DNA of 64,000 nt from Janthinobacterium psychrotolerans (lineage in GTDB: Bacteria > Pseudomonadota > Gammaproteobacteria > Burkholderiales > Burkholderiaceae_D). Position numbers and translations under genes: made by a program. This document shows positions 8,889 through 17,635 of this stretch, in pieces; position 1 is the first letter of the stretch, and the number at the start of each line of letters is the position of its first letter. The DNA lies in assembly GCF_001677885.1 (NCBI RefSeq), contig NZ_LOCQ01000048.1, positions 1 through 64,000 of the forward strand. Reading direction: 5' to 3'. Under the pieces are notes generated by a model. It did not search any database and had not been told where the DNA came from. It worked only from the letters and a program-made list of their open reading frames with translations.

Positions 8889-9506
8889 ATGAAGTCATCC
8901 TGCCTGCGCCCTCTGGCCGCGCTGCTGCTGACCGTCGGCCTGGCGGCCTGCGGCGGCAAGGCCTCGTACGATGTGTCCGGCACCATTTCCGGCCTGAACA
9001 ATGCTGGCCTGGTACTGGCCAACGGCGGTGATACCGTCTCGCCCGCCGTCGGCGCGACCGCGTTCACCTTTCCCAAGCGCGTCGATTACGGCACCGACTA
9101 CAACATCACGGTGAAAACACCGCCGGCGCACATGAATTGCAGCGTCTCGGGCGGCACCGGCTCGGCCGGCCGTTTTGTCAGCATCCAGGCCTTTGTCAGC
9201 TGCCAGCAAAACACCTATACGGTAGGCGGCACCATCACCGGCCAGACCGTCGACGGCCTGGTGCTGGGCAATGGCAGCACCGCCACGCCGCTGACGGTGG
9301 CCAAGGCCACGGCCACCTTTGTCATGCCCAATCCGGTCGCCGATGGGAATTCCTACGGCATCAGCGTGATTACCAATCCGGCCGGACAGACTTGCACGGT
9401 AGCGACCAACCCGGCGACCGGCCTGTCGACCGGTGTCGGCATCATGGGCGAAGCCAAGGTCGAGACCGTCAGGATTGTCTGCGTCACGAATGGCACAGCC
9501 AGCTAG
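8889..9506 (+). CDS. Two-module lipoprotein, second of a tandem pair
   Basis: A 205-residue paralogue of the preceding gene. The lipobox is LAAC (Cys21). Modules at about 26-108 and 111-203 open with VSGTISGLNNAGLVLANGG and VGGTITGQTVDGLVLGNG, and each ends with the same TC/NC...C pattern. It has GGAG before the ATG. The pair share an operon ending in a strong terminator. Such Gly-Leu-rich modules are common in betaproteobacterial lipoproteins, but I know of no assigned function. The two proteins probably arose by duplication, as did the modules inside each. Confidence 0.75.
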   Translation: MKSSCLRPLAALLLTVGLAACGGKASYDVSGTISGLNNAGLVLANGGDTVSPAVGATAFTFPKRVDYGTDYNITVKTPPAHMNCSVSGGTGSAGRFVSIQAFVSCQQNTYTVGGTITGQTVDGLVLGNGSTATPLTVAKATATFVMPNPVADGNSYGISVITNPAGQTCTVATNPATGLSTGVGIMGEAKVETVRIVCVTNGTAS

Positions 9507-9618
9507 CAGCAAGCTATCACCAAATCGAATAATTGGTATTTGAAAGATAAATTGGAGTTATATGTGGCGATGCAGCATACTGCATCTGTCTCCTCCAACT
9601 CTTCCAAGAATTGGATTT

Positions 9619-9647
9619 AGCCCGCTTTTACCAGCGGGCTTTTTTTT
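9619..9647 (+). terminator. Intrinsic terminator after the lipoprotein pair
   Basis: AGCCCGC (9619-9625) pairs with GCGGGCT (9634-9640) around an 8-base loop, followed by a run of T to 9647. It ends the lipoprotein operon, just before the convergent mmsB. Confidence 0.9.
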
Positions 9648-9659
9648 GTCCAAAAATCA

Positions 9660-10565
9660 TCAAGCGGCAGGCTTGTCCGGCTCGCCATTGAACAGCTGCA
9701 CGATGCTGGAAAAATCCTGGCCGGCATGGCCGGCCTGCGCATGCAGCTGGTACAACTGGCGCACCAGGCCGCCCAAAGGCGTGGCCGCGTTGACCGACAG
9801 GCTGGCCTGCTGCGCCAGGCCCAGGTCTTTCAGCATCAGGGCCGTGCCGAAGCCGCCGCTGTAATTGCGCGATGCGGGCGCGGTGTCCATCACGCCCGGC
9901 CACGGGTTATACACTTCCAGGGTCCAGTTGCGGCCCGAACTCTTGGCCATGATGTCGGACAGCACGGCCGGATCGAGCCCGTGCGCCACGCCCAGGTTCA
10001 AGGCTTCGGCCGTGCCGGCCATCAAAATGCCCAGCAGCATGTTGTTGCAGATCTTCGCCACCTGGCCCGCACCGGCCGCACCGGCATGGAAAATATTCTT
10101 GCCCATTTTTTCCAGCAGCGGGCGCGCGCGCAGCAAGGCCTCAGCTTCGCCACCGACGATAAAGGTCAGCGTGCCGGCTTGCGCCCCAGCCGTGCCGCCG
10201 GAGACGGGTGCGTCGAGCATGGCAAAGCCGCGCTCTGTGGCCGCCTGCGCCACCTGGCGCGCCACCTCGGCGGCAATGGTGCTGCAGTCGATCAGCAAGG
10301 CGCCCGCCTTGGCCGAATCGAGCACGCCGCCTTGGCCCAGGTACAGCTCCTGCACATGCTTGTTGGCCGGCAGCATGGTGATGACGGCGTCGGCCGCCTG
10401 CACGGCGGCGCTGGCGGACTGCGCCGCCGTGGCGCCCGCCTCGACCAGCGCGGCGACCGCTTCCGGCGCCAGGTCGAATACCGATACATGAAAGCCGGCC
10501 GCAACCAGGTTGCGCGCCATCGGCGCCCCCATGTTGCCCAGGCCAATAAATGCGATATGTTGCAT
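9660..10565 (-). CDS. mmsB: 3-hydroxyisobutyrate dehydrogenase
   Basis: A 301-residue beta-hydroxyacid dehydrogenase. It oxidises 3-hydroxyisobutyrate to methylmalonate semialdehyde with NAD+ in valine breakdown. The N-terminal Rossmann motif FIGLGNMGAPMARNL, the substrate motif DAPVSGGTAGA and the catalytic-Lys segment GAGQVAKICNNMLLG are all present. It is the last gene of the mmsA-to-mmsB operon, 26 bp after the hydrolase gene that produces its substrate. Tartronate semialdehyde reductases are close relatives, but the context argues for the valine role. Confidence 0.93.
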   Translation of the reverse strand: MQHIAFIGLGNMGAPMARNLVAAGFHVSVFDLAPEAVAALVEAGATAAQSASAAVQAADAVITMLPANKHVQELYLGQGGVLDSAKAGALLIDCSTIAAEVARQVAQAATERGFAMLDAPVSGGTAGAQAGTLTFIVGGEAEALLRARPLLEKMGKNIFHAGAAGAGQVAKICNNMLLGILMAGTAEALNLGVAHGLDPAVLSDIMAKSSGRNWTLEVYNPWPGVMDTAPASRNYSGGFGTALMLKDLGLAQQASLSVNAATPLGGLVRQLYQLHAQAGHAGQDFSSIVQLFNGEPDKPAA

Positions 10566-10591
10566 GGTGTCTCCTCTTGTTTATTCTTGTC

Positions 10592-11722
10592 TTATGCCAG
10601 GTCGGCCAGCGGATGTTGTGCCCACGGCGCCTGGAAATATTCGTTCAGGTAAGTGTCGTCCAGTTCGCTCAAGCTGCTCGGGCGCCATTGCGGCGCATTG
10701 TCCTTGTCGATCAGCAAGGCGCGCACGCCTTCGGCAAAGTCGGGATGGGCGCAGCACTGCACCGCCACGATCAGTTCCAGCTGAAATACTTGCGCCAGGC
10801 TCAGGTGACGGGTGCGCGCGCGCATGGCCCACACCAGCGCGGCCGAGCTCGGCGCGCCCCTGGCCAGCGAGTGAGCCGCCTTTTGCAGCCAGGCCGATTC
10901 GCCGTCGTAGGCGGCGATCGCCGCCACCACTTCGGACAAGGTCGGCGCCTGCGTCAACGTGGCGATCGCGTCGTAATTGGCGCGCACCGGCGACTCGGGC
11001 AACAGCGACGATGGCGAGGACAGGCCGCGCAGCAGGCGGTCCAGCTGCTGGTGGTTCGCTTGGGGATCAGCTTGCCATTGCGCCAGCGCCAGCGCGTCGA
11101 GCACCATGGCGCGCGCCTCCTGCTGCAGGAAATAGTCGCCCAGGCCGACAAACAGCGCGTCGGCCGCATTCATCGCCGCACCCGTCAGCCCCAGGAACAG
11201 GCCGGTACGACCCGGCATGCGGCCCAGGAACCAGCTGCCGCCCACGTCCGGGAACAGGCCGATGGTGATTTCGGGCATGGCGATGCGCGTGCTTTCCGTG
11301 ACCACCTTGTGGCTGGCGCCGGCCATCAGCCCCAGGCCGCCGCCCATGACGATGCCGCCGCCCCACACCAGCAGCGGTTTGACATAGGTATGGATGCGAT
11401 GGTCGAGCCGGTATTCATCGGCAAAAAAGGCCAGCGCCTGCGGGTTCGGCACCACCCCAGGCGCATCAAACACGGCCGTGCGCAGGCTGCGCACGTCGCC
11501 GCCGGCACAGAATGCCTTGTCGGTCGACGACTGCAGCACCACGCAGGCAATCTGCCCATCATCGGCCCAGGCCAGCAGCGCACCGTCGATGGCGCGTATC
11601 ATCTCCAGGGTCAGGGCATGCAGGGATTTTGGCGCGTCCAGGGTGATGACGCCCAGCTTCATGCCGCCGGGGCAATCGCGCTCTTCGATCTTGACGGTTT
11701 CAAGCAAGGTGGAGTCATGCAT
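10592..11722 (-). CDS. 3-hydroxyisobutyryl-CoA hydrolase
   Basis: A 376-residue crotonase-superfamily protein of HIBCH type. The oxyanion-hole segment KAFCAGGDVRSL and the following long C-terminal region (ending near 370 residues rather than 260) separate hydrolases from true enoyl-CoA hydratases. VWGGGIVMGGGLGLMAG and MPEITIGLFPDVGGSWFLGR are typical of HIBCH. It releases free 3-hydroxyisobutyrate, the substrate of MmsB. The start ATG (MHDST) overlaps the stop of the upstream hydratase gene by 8 bp, indicating coupled translation. Confidence 0.9.
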   Translation of the reverse strand: MHDSTLLETVKIEERDCPGGMKLGVITLDAPKSLHALTLEMIRAIDGALLAWADDGQIACVVLQSSTDKAFCAGGDVRSLRTAVFDAPGVVPNPQALAFFADEYRLDHRIHTYVKPLLVWGGGIVMGGGLGLMAGASHKVVTESTRIAMPEITIGLFPDVGGSWFLGRMPGRTGLFLGLTGAAMNAADALFVGLGDYFLQQEARAMVLDALALAQWQADPQANHQQLDRLLRGLSSPSSLLPESPVRANYDAIATLTQAPTLSEVVAAIAAYDGESAWLQKAAHSLARGAPSSAALVWAMRARTRHLSLAQVFQLELIVAVQCCAHPDFAEGVRALLIDKDNAPQWRPSSLSELDDTYLNEYFQAPWAQHPLADLA

Positions 11723-12512
11723 TGCGCCACTCCGCCGTGCGTTTTTCCAGGAAGGCCTGCACGCCCTCTTTCTGGTCGTGCGTGTCGAACAGGCCCAGGA
11801 ACAAGGTGCGTTCGTCGGGCAGCGATTGCACCAGCGGTTTGCCACGCGCGCCCTGCACCAGGCTCTTGCAGGCGGCCACGCTGCCAGGGCTCTGGCGCGC
11901 CACCTTGCCAGCGAGCGCCAGCGCAGTGGCCAGCGCCTGGCCAGCAGGCACGACTTCCTCGACCAGGCCGATGGACAAGGCCCTGGCCGCATCGATGCGC
12001 TCGCCACATAAAATCATGCGCTTGGCCCAGCCTTCACCGACCAGCCATGGCAGGAGCTGGGTGCCGCCCGCGCACGGCAGCAAGCCCACCGACGCTTCCG
12101 GCAAGGCCATTTGCGCATGTTCTTCGGCAATGCGGATATCGCAGGCCAGCGCGCATTCGAGCCCGCCGCCCATGGCGTAGCCATTGATGGCGGCGATGCT
12201 GACGCCGCGAAACGCGGACAGCGCCTCGAAGGCCTCGCCAAACGCGGCCGCCATCTTGAAGGCCATGCCCTTGTCGCCGTCGGCAAACAGTTTCAAATCG
12301 GCACCGGCTGAAAAGAACTTGGCGCCGCCGCCGGTGATCACCAGTGCGTACACGTCGTTGTCCGCGTTCAGGTCGGCCACCAGTTCCTTGAGCGCAGCCA
12401 GGCTGGCCAGGGTCCAGGTATGGGCCGGTGGATTGTCGAGGGTGACTTGCACCGTATGGTCGTGGCGTTCCACGACTAAATTGCTATAAATCTTGTTTGT
12501 CATATTCGTCAT
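11715..12512 (-). CDS. Enoyl-CoA hydratase (valine pathway)
   Basis: A 265-residue crotonase-family enzyme, likely hydrating methacrylyl-CoA to 3-hydroxyisobutyryl-CoA. GGAKFFSAGADLKLF and AINGYAMGGGLECALACDIR give the oxyanion hole; MALPEASVGLLPCAGG carries one catalytic Glu. In the place of the first catalytic Glu of classical hydratases the sequence reads FEALSAF or nearby, so the exact chemistry should be treated with care. It overlaps the acyl-CoA dehydrogenase stop by 4 bp (ATGA). A second in-frame ATG three codons in is an alternative start. Confidence 0.85.
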   Translation of the reverse strand: MTNMTNKIYSNLVVERHDHTVQVTLDNPPAHTWTLASLAALKELVADLNADNDVYALVITGGGAKFFSAGADLKLFADGDKGMAFKMAAAFGEAFEALSAFRGVSIAAINGYAMGGGLECALACDIRIAEEHAQMALPEASVGLLPCAGGTQLLPWLVGEGWAKRMILCGERIDAARALSIGLVEEVVPAGQALATALALAGKVARQSPGSVAACKSLVQGARGKPLVQSLPDERTLFLGLFDTHDQKEGVQAFLEKRTAEWRNA

Positions 12513-13669
12513 CGTAAGGTCTCCGTGGCGCCATCCTTCAAGATCGCTCGCGCGATAATCAGGCGCATGATTTCATTGGTCCCTTCCAGGATCTGGTGTA
12601 CCCGCGTGTCGCGCACATGGCGCTCGAGCGGATACTCGCGGATATAGCCGTAGCCGCCGTGCAATTGCAGCGCTTCGTTGCAGACATTGAAACCGACGTC
12701 GGTGGCAAAGCGCTTGGCCATGGCGCAATACGCGCTCGCGTCGGGACTTTGCTGGTCGAGTTTCCAGGCGGCCAGGCGCACCATCTGGCGCGCCGCCACC
12801 AGTTCGGTCAGCATGTCGGCCAGCTTGAACTGCAAGGCCTGGAACTGCGCCAGTTCGCGGCCGAACTGCTTGCGCTCCTGCAGATACACTTGCGCGCGGC
12901 TCAAGGCAGCCTGCGCCGTACCGACCGAGCACACTGCGATATTGATGCGCCCGCCATCGATGCCCTTCATGGCGATGGCAAAACCTTCGCCTTCGCTACC
13001 GAGCAGATTGGCGGCCGGCACGCGCACGTTGTCAAAACTGATGATGCGGGTGGGCTGGCTGTTCCAGCCCATTTTTTCTTCCTTCTTGCCATACACGATG
13101 CCGGGCAAATCGGCCGGCACGGCAAACGCGGAAATGCCGCCCGCGCCCTCGCCGCCCGTCCTCGCCATGACGATCAGCATCTGCGTCTGGCCGGCGCCGG
13201 AGATAAACGCTTTCGTGCCGTTCAGTACGTAATGGTCGCCATCGCTGACGGCTTTGGTGCGCAGGGACGCCGCGTCCGAGCCCGACTGCGGCTCCGTCAG
13301 GCAATAGCTGGCCAGTTTCTGGCCGGCCGCCAGGGCAGGCACCCACTCGTCGCACAAGGCCTCCTGGCCCCAGCGCGACAGCATCCAGGTGGCCATATTG
13401 TGGATGGTGATATAGGCCGTGGTCGAGGTGCAGCCGCCGGCCAGTTCCTCGAAGACGATGGCCGCATCCTGGCGCGACAGGCCCAGGCCGCCCCAGCGCT
13501 GTGGCGTATACAGGCCGCAAAAGCCCATTTCGCCGGCCCTGGCGATGGTCTCGACCGGAAAAATCGCTTCCGCATCCCAGTGCGCCGCATGCGGCGCCAG
13601 TTCGCCGGCGGCAAACGCGCGCGCGGCATCCTGGAACTCGCGCTGCTCGTCGCTCAGTTCAAAGTCCAT
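12509..13669 (-). CDS. Acyl-CoA dehydrogenase, probably isobutyryl-CoA specific
   Basis: A 386-residue flavoprotein of the acyl-CoA dehydrogenase family. YCLTEPQSGSDAASL is the FAD/substrate signature; QLHGGYGYIREYPLERHVRD and VHQILEGTNEIMRLII close the active site, with the catalytic Glu expected in LEGTNE. AGGEGAGGISAFAVPADLPG resembles isobutyryl-CoA dehydrogenases. The operon supplies the remaining steps of valine breakdown, which supports this substrate. AGGAG lies 6 bp before the ATG (MDFELSDEQ). Electrons would pass to ETF. Confidence 0.9.
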   Translation of the reverse strand: MDFELSDEQREFQDAARAFAAGELAPHAAHWDAEAIFPVETIARAGEMGFCGLYTPQRWGGLGLSRQDAAIVFEELAGGCTSTTAYITIHNMATWMLSRWGQEALCDEWVPALAAGQKLASYCLTEPQSGSDAASLRTKAVSDGDHYVLNGTKAFISGAGQTQMLIVMARTGGEGAGGISAFAVPADLPGIVYGKKEEKMGWNSQPTRIISFDNVRVPAANLLGSEGEGFAIAMKGIDGGRINIAVCSVGTAQAALSRAQVYLQERKQFGRELAQFQALQFKLADMLTELVAARQMVRLAAWKLDQQSPDASAYCAMAKRFATDVGFNVCNEALQLHGGYGYIREYPLERHVRDTRVHQILEGTNEIMRLIIARAILKDGATETLR

Positions 13670-13679
13670 GGAGCGCTCC

Positions 13680-15188
13680 TTACTTGAGGCTGATGGTGGT
13701 GTTGACCTTGCCCACCGAGGCCGAATCCGTGAACCAGCGCTGGGTAATCGTCTGCGTCTGCGTATAGAACAGCACCACTTGCTTGCCGAACGGGCCCAGG
13801 TCGCCCAGCTTGGAGCCGCGCGAACCGGTAAAGCTGAACAGCGGCACCGGCACGGGAATCGGCACATTGATGCCGACCTGTCCCACGTCGATTTCTTCCT
13901 GGAAGTAACGCGCGGCCGCGCCACTTTGCGTAAACAAGGCCGTGCCATTGCCGTTCGGATTGGCGTTGACCAGTGCGATCGCTTCGTCCAGGGTATCGAC
14001 CTCGACCACGATCAGCACCGGGCCAAAGATTTCCTGGTCATACACGATCATGCCGGGCTTGACGCCCGACAAAATCGTCGGGCCGACGAAGTTACCGTTC
14101 GGATAGCCATCGACCTGCACGTCGCGCCCGTCGAGGGTCAATGTGGCGCCCTGTTCGACACCCTTGGCGATCAGGCCGAAGACGCGCTCTTTTGCCGCGC
14201 ACGAGATCACGGGACCCAGATCGGGATTGTCCTTGCCGGCGCCCACCGTCAGGGTCTGCGCCTTGGCGGAGAGCTCCGGCAGCCAGTCGCGCGCCTCGCC
14301 TACCAGCACCGCGACGGAGGCCGCCATGCAGCGCTGGCCGGCCGCGCCGAAGCCCGCGCCCAGCAGCTGGTTCAGGGTCTGTTCCTTGTTGGCGTCCGGC
14401 AGCACCACCGCGTGGTTCTTGGCGCCCATCATGCACTGCGCGCGCTTGCCATTGAGGCTGGCGCGCTGGTACACATGGGTGCCGACCTTGCTGGAACCGA
14501 CAAACGAAATCGCCTTGATATGCGGATGGTCGCATAGCGCGTTGACGACGTCTTCGCCGCCATGGATCACGTTCAATACCCCCGCCGGGATGCCGGCCTG
14601 CAGCGCCAGGCGCACCAGTTTTTCCGTCACCAGCGGGTCCTGTTCGGATGGTTTCAGCACAAAGGTATTGCCGCAGGCAATCGCCATCGGGAACATCCAC
14701 AGCGGAATCATGGCGGGGAAGTTGAAGGGGGTGATGCCGGCGCATACGCCCAGCGGCTGCATCACGCTGTAGGTGTCCACGCCGCCGGCCACGTTTTGCG
14801 CATACTCCCCCATCTGCAGGGTGCCGATATTGGCCGCGTGTTCCACCACTTCCAGGCCGCGAAACACATCGCCCTCCGCGTCGAGCAGGGTCTTGCCCTG
14901 TTCCATCGTCAAGGTCGCGGCCAGGTCGGCCATGTTCTCGCGGATCAGCTGCTGCAGTTTCAAGAAGATACGGGCGCGCGCGCCGATCGGCGTCTTGCGC
15001 CAGGTTTTGAAGGCGCGCTGGGCCGAGGCGATGGCCGCGTTGACTTCGTCGGGCGTGGCGAACGGGACGCGTGCCAGCACTTCCTGGGTGGCCGGGTTGA
15101 CGACGTCGCGCCAGACGGTGGTGGTCGACTCGACCCACTCGCCGTTGATCAGCAGGGGGACGGTTGGAATGGCAGTTTGATTGGTCAC
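13680..15188 (-). CDS. mmsA: Methylmalonate-semialdehyde dehydrogenase (CoA-acylating)
   Basis: A 502-residue aldehyde dehydrogenase. It turns methylmalonate semialdehyde into propionyl-CoA, the last valine step, with NAD+ and CoA. The active-site Cys is in [15 protein letters not shown], the signature of this subfamily. [19 protein letters not shown] and [12 protein letters not shown] are the cofactor regions. The start codon is GTG at 15188 with AGGAG 5 bp upstream. It is the first gene of the five-gene operon, although its product acts last, and is divergent from the ScfR-like regulator. Confidence 0.95.
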   Translation of the reverse strand: MTNQTAIPTVPLLINGEWVESTTTVWRDVVNPATQEVLARVPFATPDEVNAAIASAQRAFKTWRKTPIGARARIFLKLQQLIRENMADLAATLTMEQGKTLLDAEGDVFRGLEVVEHAANIGTLQMGEYAQNVAGGVDTYSVMQPLGVCAGITPFNFPAMIPLWMFPMAIACGNTFVLKPSEQDPLVTEKLVRLALQAGIPAGVLNVIHGGEDVVNALCDHPHIKAISFVGSSKVGTHVYQRASLNGKRAQCMMGAKNHAVVLPDANKEQTLNQLLGAGFGAAGQRCMAASVAVLVGEARDWLPELSAKAQTLTVGAGKDNPDLGPVISCAAKERVFGLIAKGVEQGATLTLDGRDVQVDGYPNGNFVGPTILSGVKPGMIVYDQEIFGPVLIVVEVDTLDEAIALVNANPNGNGTALFTQSGAAARYFQEEIDVGQVGINVPIPVPVPLFSFTGSRGSKLGDLGPFGKQVVLFYTQTQTITQRWFTDSASVGKVNTTISLK

Positions 15189-15206
15189 GCGGTCTCCTGG
15201 GTTTTA

Positions 15207-15235
15207 TAAATAGGGTGTGTGCATTATTCGCACAA
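15207..15235 (-). promoter_or_regulatory. mmsA operon promoter with overlapping dyad
   Basis: On the minus strand TTGTGC (15230-15235) and TATTTA (15207-15212) are 17 bp apart, 19-24 bp before the GTG start. The near-palindrome TGTGTGCATTATTCGCACA (15216-15234) covers the spacer and most of the -35. It shares the half-site ATTCGCA[CG]A with the palindrome at 15292-15316, so one regulator, presumably the divergent gene product, may bind both. Confidence 0.5.
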
Positions 15236-15291
15236 CGGCGGCGCCGTACAAGGCGTGAAAATGCGAGCATCTGCCAAGCCAGTTCTGTTAA

Positions 15292-15316
15292 TCTGCGAAG
15301 ATTGCAAATTCGCAGA
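15292..15316. promoter_or_regulatory. Perfect 8-bp inverted repeat, candidate ScfR operator
   Basis: TCTGCGAA (15292-15299) and TTCGCAGA (15309-15316) flank a 9-base spacer GATTGCAAA. It ends 17 bp before the regulator start, where it could block its own expression. RamB, a corynebacterial relative of the adjacent regulator, recognises TTTGCAAA-like sequences, and the spacer here contains TTGCAAA. Confidence 0.5.
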
Positions 15317-15333
15317 CTCCACAGGAGAACAAC

Positions 15334-16737
15334 GTGGCCAAGGTATTCATGGGCGTGCGACTGCAGCGCCTGCGCGAGGAACGGCGCATGACGCAGGCGG
15401 CGCTGGCCAAGGCGCTGGGCATCTCGCCGAGCTATCTGAACCAGATGGAGCGCAACCAGCGTCCGCTGACGGTGCCGATCCTGCTGCGCATCGGCAGCGT
15501 GCTGAATGTCGATCCGCAGATATTCTCCGAGCACGACAGCGCCAGCCTGGTGGCTGATGTCCGCGATGTGTTCGGCGAACTGCCTGACGCGCCGCCGACC
15601 TCGATGGCGGAACTGAAAATGCTGGTGGAGAACATGCCGGACCTGGCGCGCTCGATTCTGCTGTTGCAGCGGCGCTACCGCGTGATGGCCGAACGGGCCG
15701 ACACCCTGGCCGCGCGCCTGGACGACGGCAGCCGTGGCGACAGCACGCAGGCGCTGGCGCCGTCGACCGATGAAGAAGTGCGCGAGTACCTGAACCGGCG
15801 CCAGAACTATATCGACGAACTGGACCGTGCCGCCGAACTGGTGGCCGGTGAACTCGATGGGCAATTGCGCACGCGCGACGCGCTGCAGGCGCGCTTGCTG
15901 GAACGGCACGGCATCCGGGTGCAGCTGTCCGATGGCGACGCCGGCATGGTGCGCAAGCACCGCTACGACGCCCAGCAGAAAATCCTCTGGCTGCCCGATA
16001 CCCTGACCGGCGGCCAGCGCGCGTTCCAGATGGCGGCGCAAATCAGCCTGCTCGAACACAGCGCCCTGATCGACGCGCTGGTGCTGGCGGCGCAGTTTTC
16101 CGGCGCCGGCGCGCAGAGCAGCGCACGGCTGGCATTATCGAATTATTTTGCCGGTGCCCTGCTGATGCCCTACCAGCGCTTTTTGCAGGCGGCGGAGAGC
16201 CGCGCCTACGATATCGAGCGCCTGGCGCAGCAGTTCGGCGTCGGTTTCGAGGCCGTCTGCCATCGCCTCAGCACCTTGCAGCGCCCGGAGGCGGCGGGGC
16301 TGCCGTTCTTCTTTGTGCGCGTCGACCGTGCCGGCAATGTCTCGAAGCGCCAGTCGGCCACCGATTTTCACTTTTCGCGGGTCGGCGGCACCTGTCCGCT
16401 GTGGATCGTCTATGATGCCTTCAGCCATCCGGGCCAGATCCTCACGCAAGTGGCCAGCATGCCCGACGGCTGCACCTATCTGTGGATCGCGCGCCAGGTC
16501 AGCACCGGCGCGCCGGGCTACCGGGCGCCCGGCAAGACCTTTGCCGTGGCGCTGGGCTGCGATATCTCGCAGGCGCACCGGCTGATCTATTCAAAAGGGC
16601 TGGACCTGCACGACCCGCAAGGAGCCACGCCGATCGGCACCGGCTGCAAGGTGTGCGAGCGCCAGGCGTGTCCGCAGCGGGCGTTTCCGTCCTTGCTGGC
16701 AGCGCGGCCCGTGCCGCCCAACCAGGCAACCCCTTAG
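15334..16737 (+). CDS. ScfR/RamB-like short-chain fatty acyl regulator
   Basis: A 467-residue XRE-type regulator. Residues 6-60 form the helix-turn-helix (LQRLREERRMTQAALAKALG, then SPSYLNQMERNQRPL). The middle resembles ImmA/IrrE-type domains but has no HExxH, reading ISLLEHSALIDAL there. The C-terminal domain, about 370 to the end, has CKVCERQACPQRAFP (C-x2-C-x4-C), typical of the DUF2083 part of short-chain fatty acyl regulators such as RamB and ScfR. GGAG lies 9 bp before the ATG. Its divergence from the valine operon and the shared dyads suggest it senses a CoA thioester from branched-chain or propionate metabolism. The ligand is inference. Confidence 0.85.
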   Translation: MAKVFMGVRLQRLREERRMTQAALAKALGISPSYLNQMERNQRPLTVPILLRIGSVLNVDPQIFSEHDSASLVADVRDVFGELPDAPPTSMAELKMLVENMPDLARSILLLQRRYRVMAERADTLAARLDDGSRGDSTQALAPSTDEEVREYLNRRQNYIDELDRAAELVAGELDGQLRTRDALQARLLERHGIRVQLSDGDAGMVRKHRYDAQQKILWLPDTLTGGQRAFQMAAQISLLEHSALIDALVLAAQFSGAGAQSSARLALSNYFAGALLMPYQRFLQAAESRAYDIERLAQQFGVGFEAVCHRLSTLQRPEAAGLPFFFVRVDRAGNVSKRQSATDFHFSRVGGTCPLWIVYDAFSHPGQILTQVASMPDGCTYLWIARQVSTGAPGYRAPGKTFAVALGCDISQAHRLIYSKGLDLHDPQGATPIGTGCKVCERQACPQRAFPSLLAARPVPPNQATP

Positions 16738-16750
16738 CTGCCCGTTCTGA

Positions 16751-17530
16751 TCAGGCCGGCGCTTTGAGCAAATTGGCCAGCGCCACATATTGCTCCAGGC
16801 CCACGGTTTCCGGGCGCTTGGTCGGGTCGATGCCGGCGGCGATGATTTGCTCTTCCGTAAACATGCCGGCCAGGCAGTTGCGGATCACCTTGCGGCGCTG
16901 CGAGAACGCCTTCATCACCACCGCTTCCAGGGTTTCCTGGTCGCAGGGCAAACGCTGTTCGACAGGGATCATGCGCACGATGGCGGACTCGACTTTCGGC
17001 GGCGGATCGAAGGCGGTCGGCGGCACGATAAACAGCAGCGACATTTTATAGCGCCATTGCAGCATCACCGACAGGCGGCCATAGGCCTTGCTGCCCGGTT
17101 CGGCCACCATGCGTTCGACCACTTCCTTTTGCAGCATGAAATGCTGGTCCAGCACCAGCGGTGCAAAGTCCGCCAGGTGGAACAGCAGCGGACTGGAAAT
17201 GTTGTACGGCAGGTTGCCGACGATGCGCAGCTTTTGTCCTGCAGGCACGGGAATCTGCGCAAAATCGAATTTCAGCGCGTCGCCCGAGTGGATCGTCAGC
17301 TTGGCCGGATTAAAGGTTTTTTCCAGGCGCACGATCAGGTCGCGGTCCAGTTCCACCACATGCATCTGCTTGAGGTGGCGCAGCAGCTGCTCCGTCATCG
17401 CGCCCAGGCCGGGGCCGATCTCGACCATGGCGTCGTCCGGCTGCGGCGCAATGGCGGCCGTGATGTCGTCGAGGACGAAGCGGTCATGCAGGAAGTTCTG
17501 GCCAAAGCGTTTGCGGGCAACGTGTTTCAT
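16751..17530 (-). CDS. rsmA: 16S rRNA dimethyladenosine transferase
   Basis: A 259-residue KsgA/RsmA. It dimethylates A1518 and A1519 of 16S rRNA with S-adenosylmethionine during small-subunit maturation. The opening [10 protein letters not shown], motif [15 protein letters not shown], and the catalytic motif [16 protein letters not shown] are diagnostic. It is the last gene of the lptD-surA-pdxA-rsmA series, separated from pdxA by a short family 1 repeat. It is convergent with the ScfR-like gene, 13 bp away. Confidence 0.97.
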   Translation of the reverse strand: MKHVARKRFGQNFLHDRFVLDDITAAIAPQPDDAMVEIGPGLGAMTEQLLRHLKQMHVVELDRDLIVRLEKTFNPAKLTIHSGDALKFDFAQIPVPAGQKLRIVGNLPYNISSPLLFHLADFAPLVLDQHFMLQKEVVERMVAEPGSKAYGRLSVMLQWRYKMSLLFIVPPTAFDPPPKVESAIVRMIPVEQRLPCDQETLEAVVMKAFSQRRKVIRNCLAGMFTEEQIIAAGIDPTKRPETVGLEQYVALANLLKAPA

Positions 17531-17592
17531 AATATGTTTTCTATCAATGCGGTAAAGCCGGCACAGGCCGGCGGGATTGGTTGAGCAGGCTG

Positions 17593-17627
17593 TGTCGGGT
17601 TACGCCGTGCCGGCTAACCCGACCTAC
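17593..17627. repeat. Family 1 repeat, short unit between rsmA and pdxA
   Basis: A 35-bp unit with arms GTCGGGTTA (17594-17602) and TAACCCGAC (17615-17623), ending in CTAC. It is identical over all 35 bases to 40748-40782. It separates two genes usually in one operon. Confidence 0.8.
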
Positions 17628-17635
17628 GCTCCATG

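Noticed and set aside
14092-16059. 655-codon minus-strand frame
   Set aside because: It spans an alternative frame of mmsA, the divergent promoter region and the antisense of the regulator gene, with no domain in any part.
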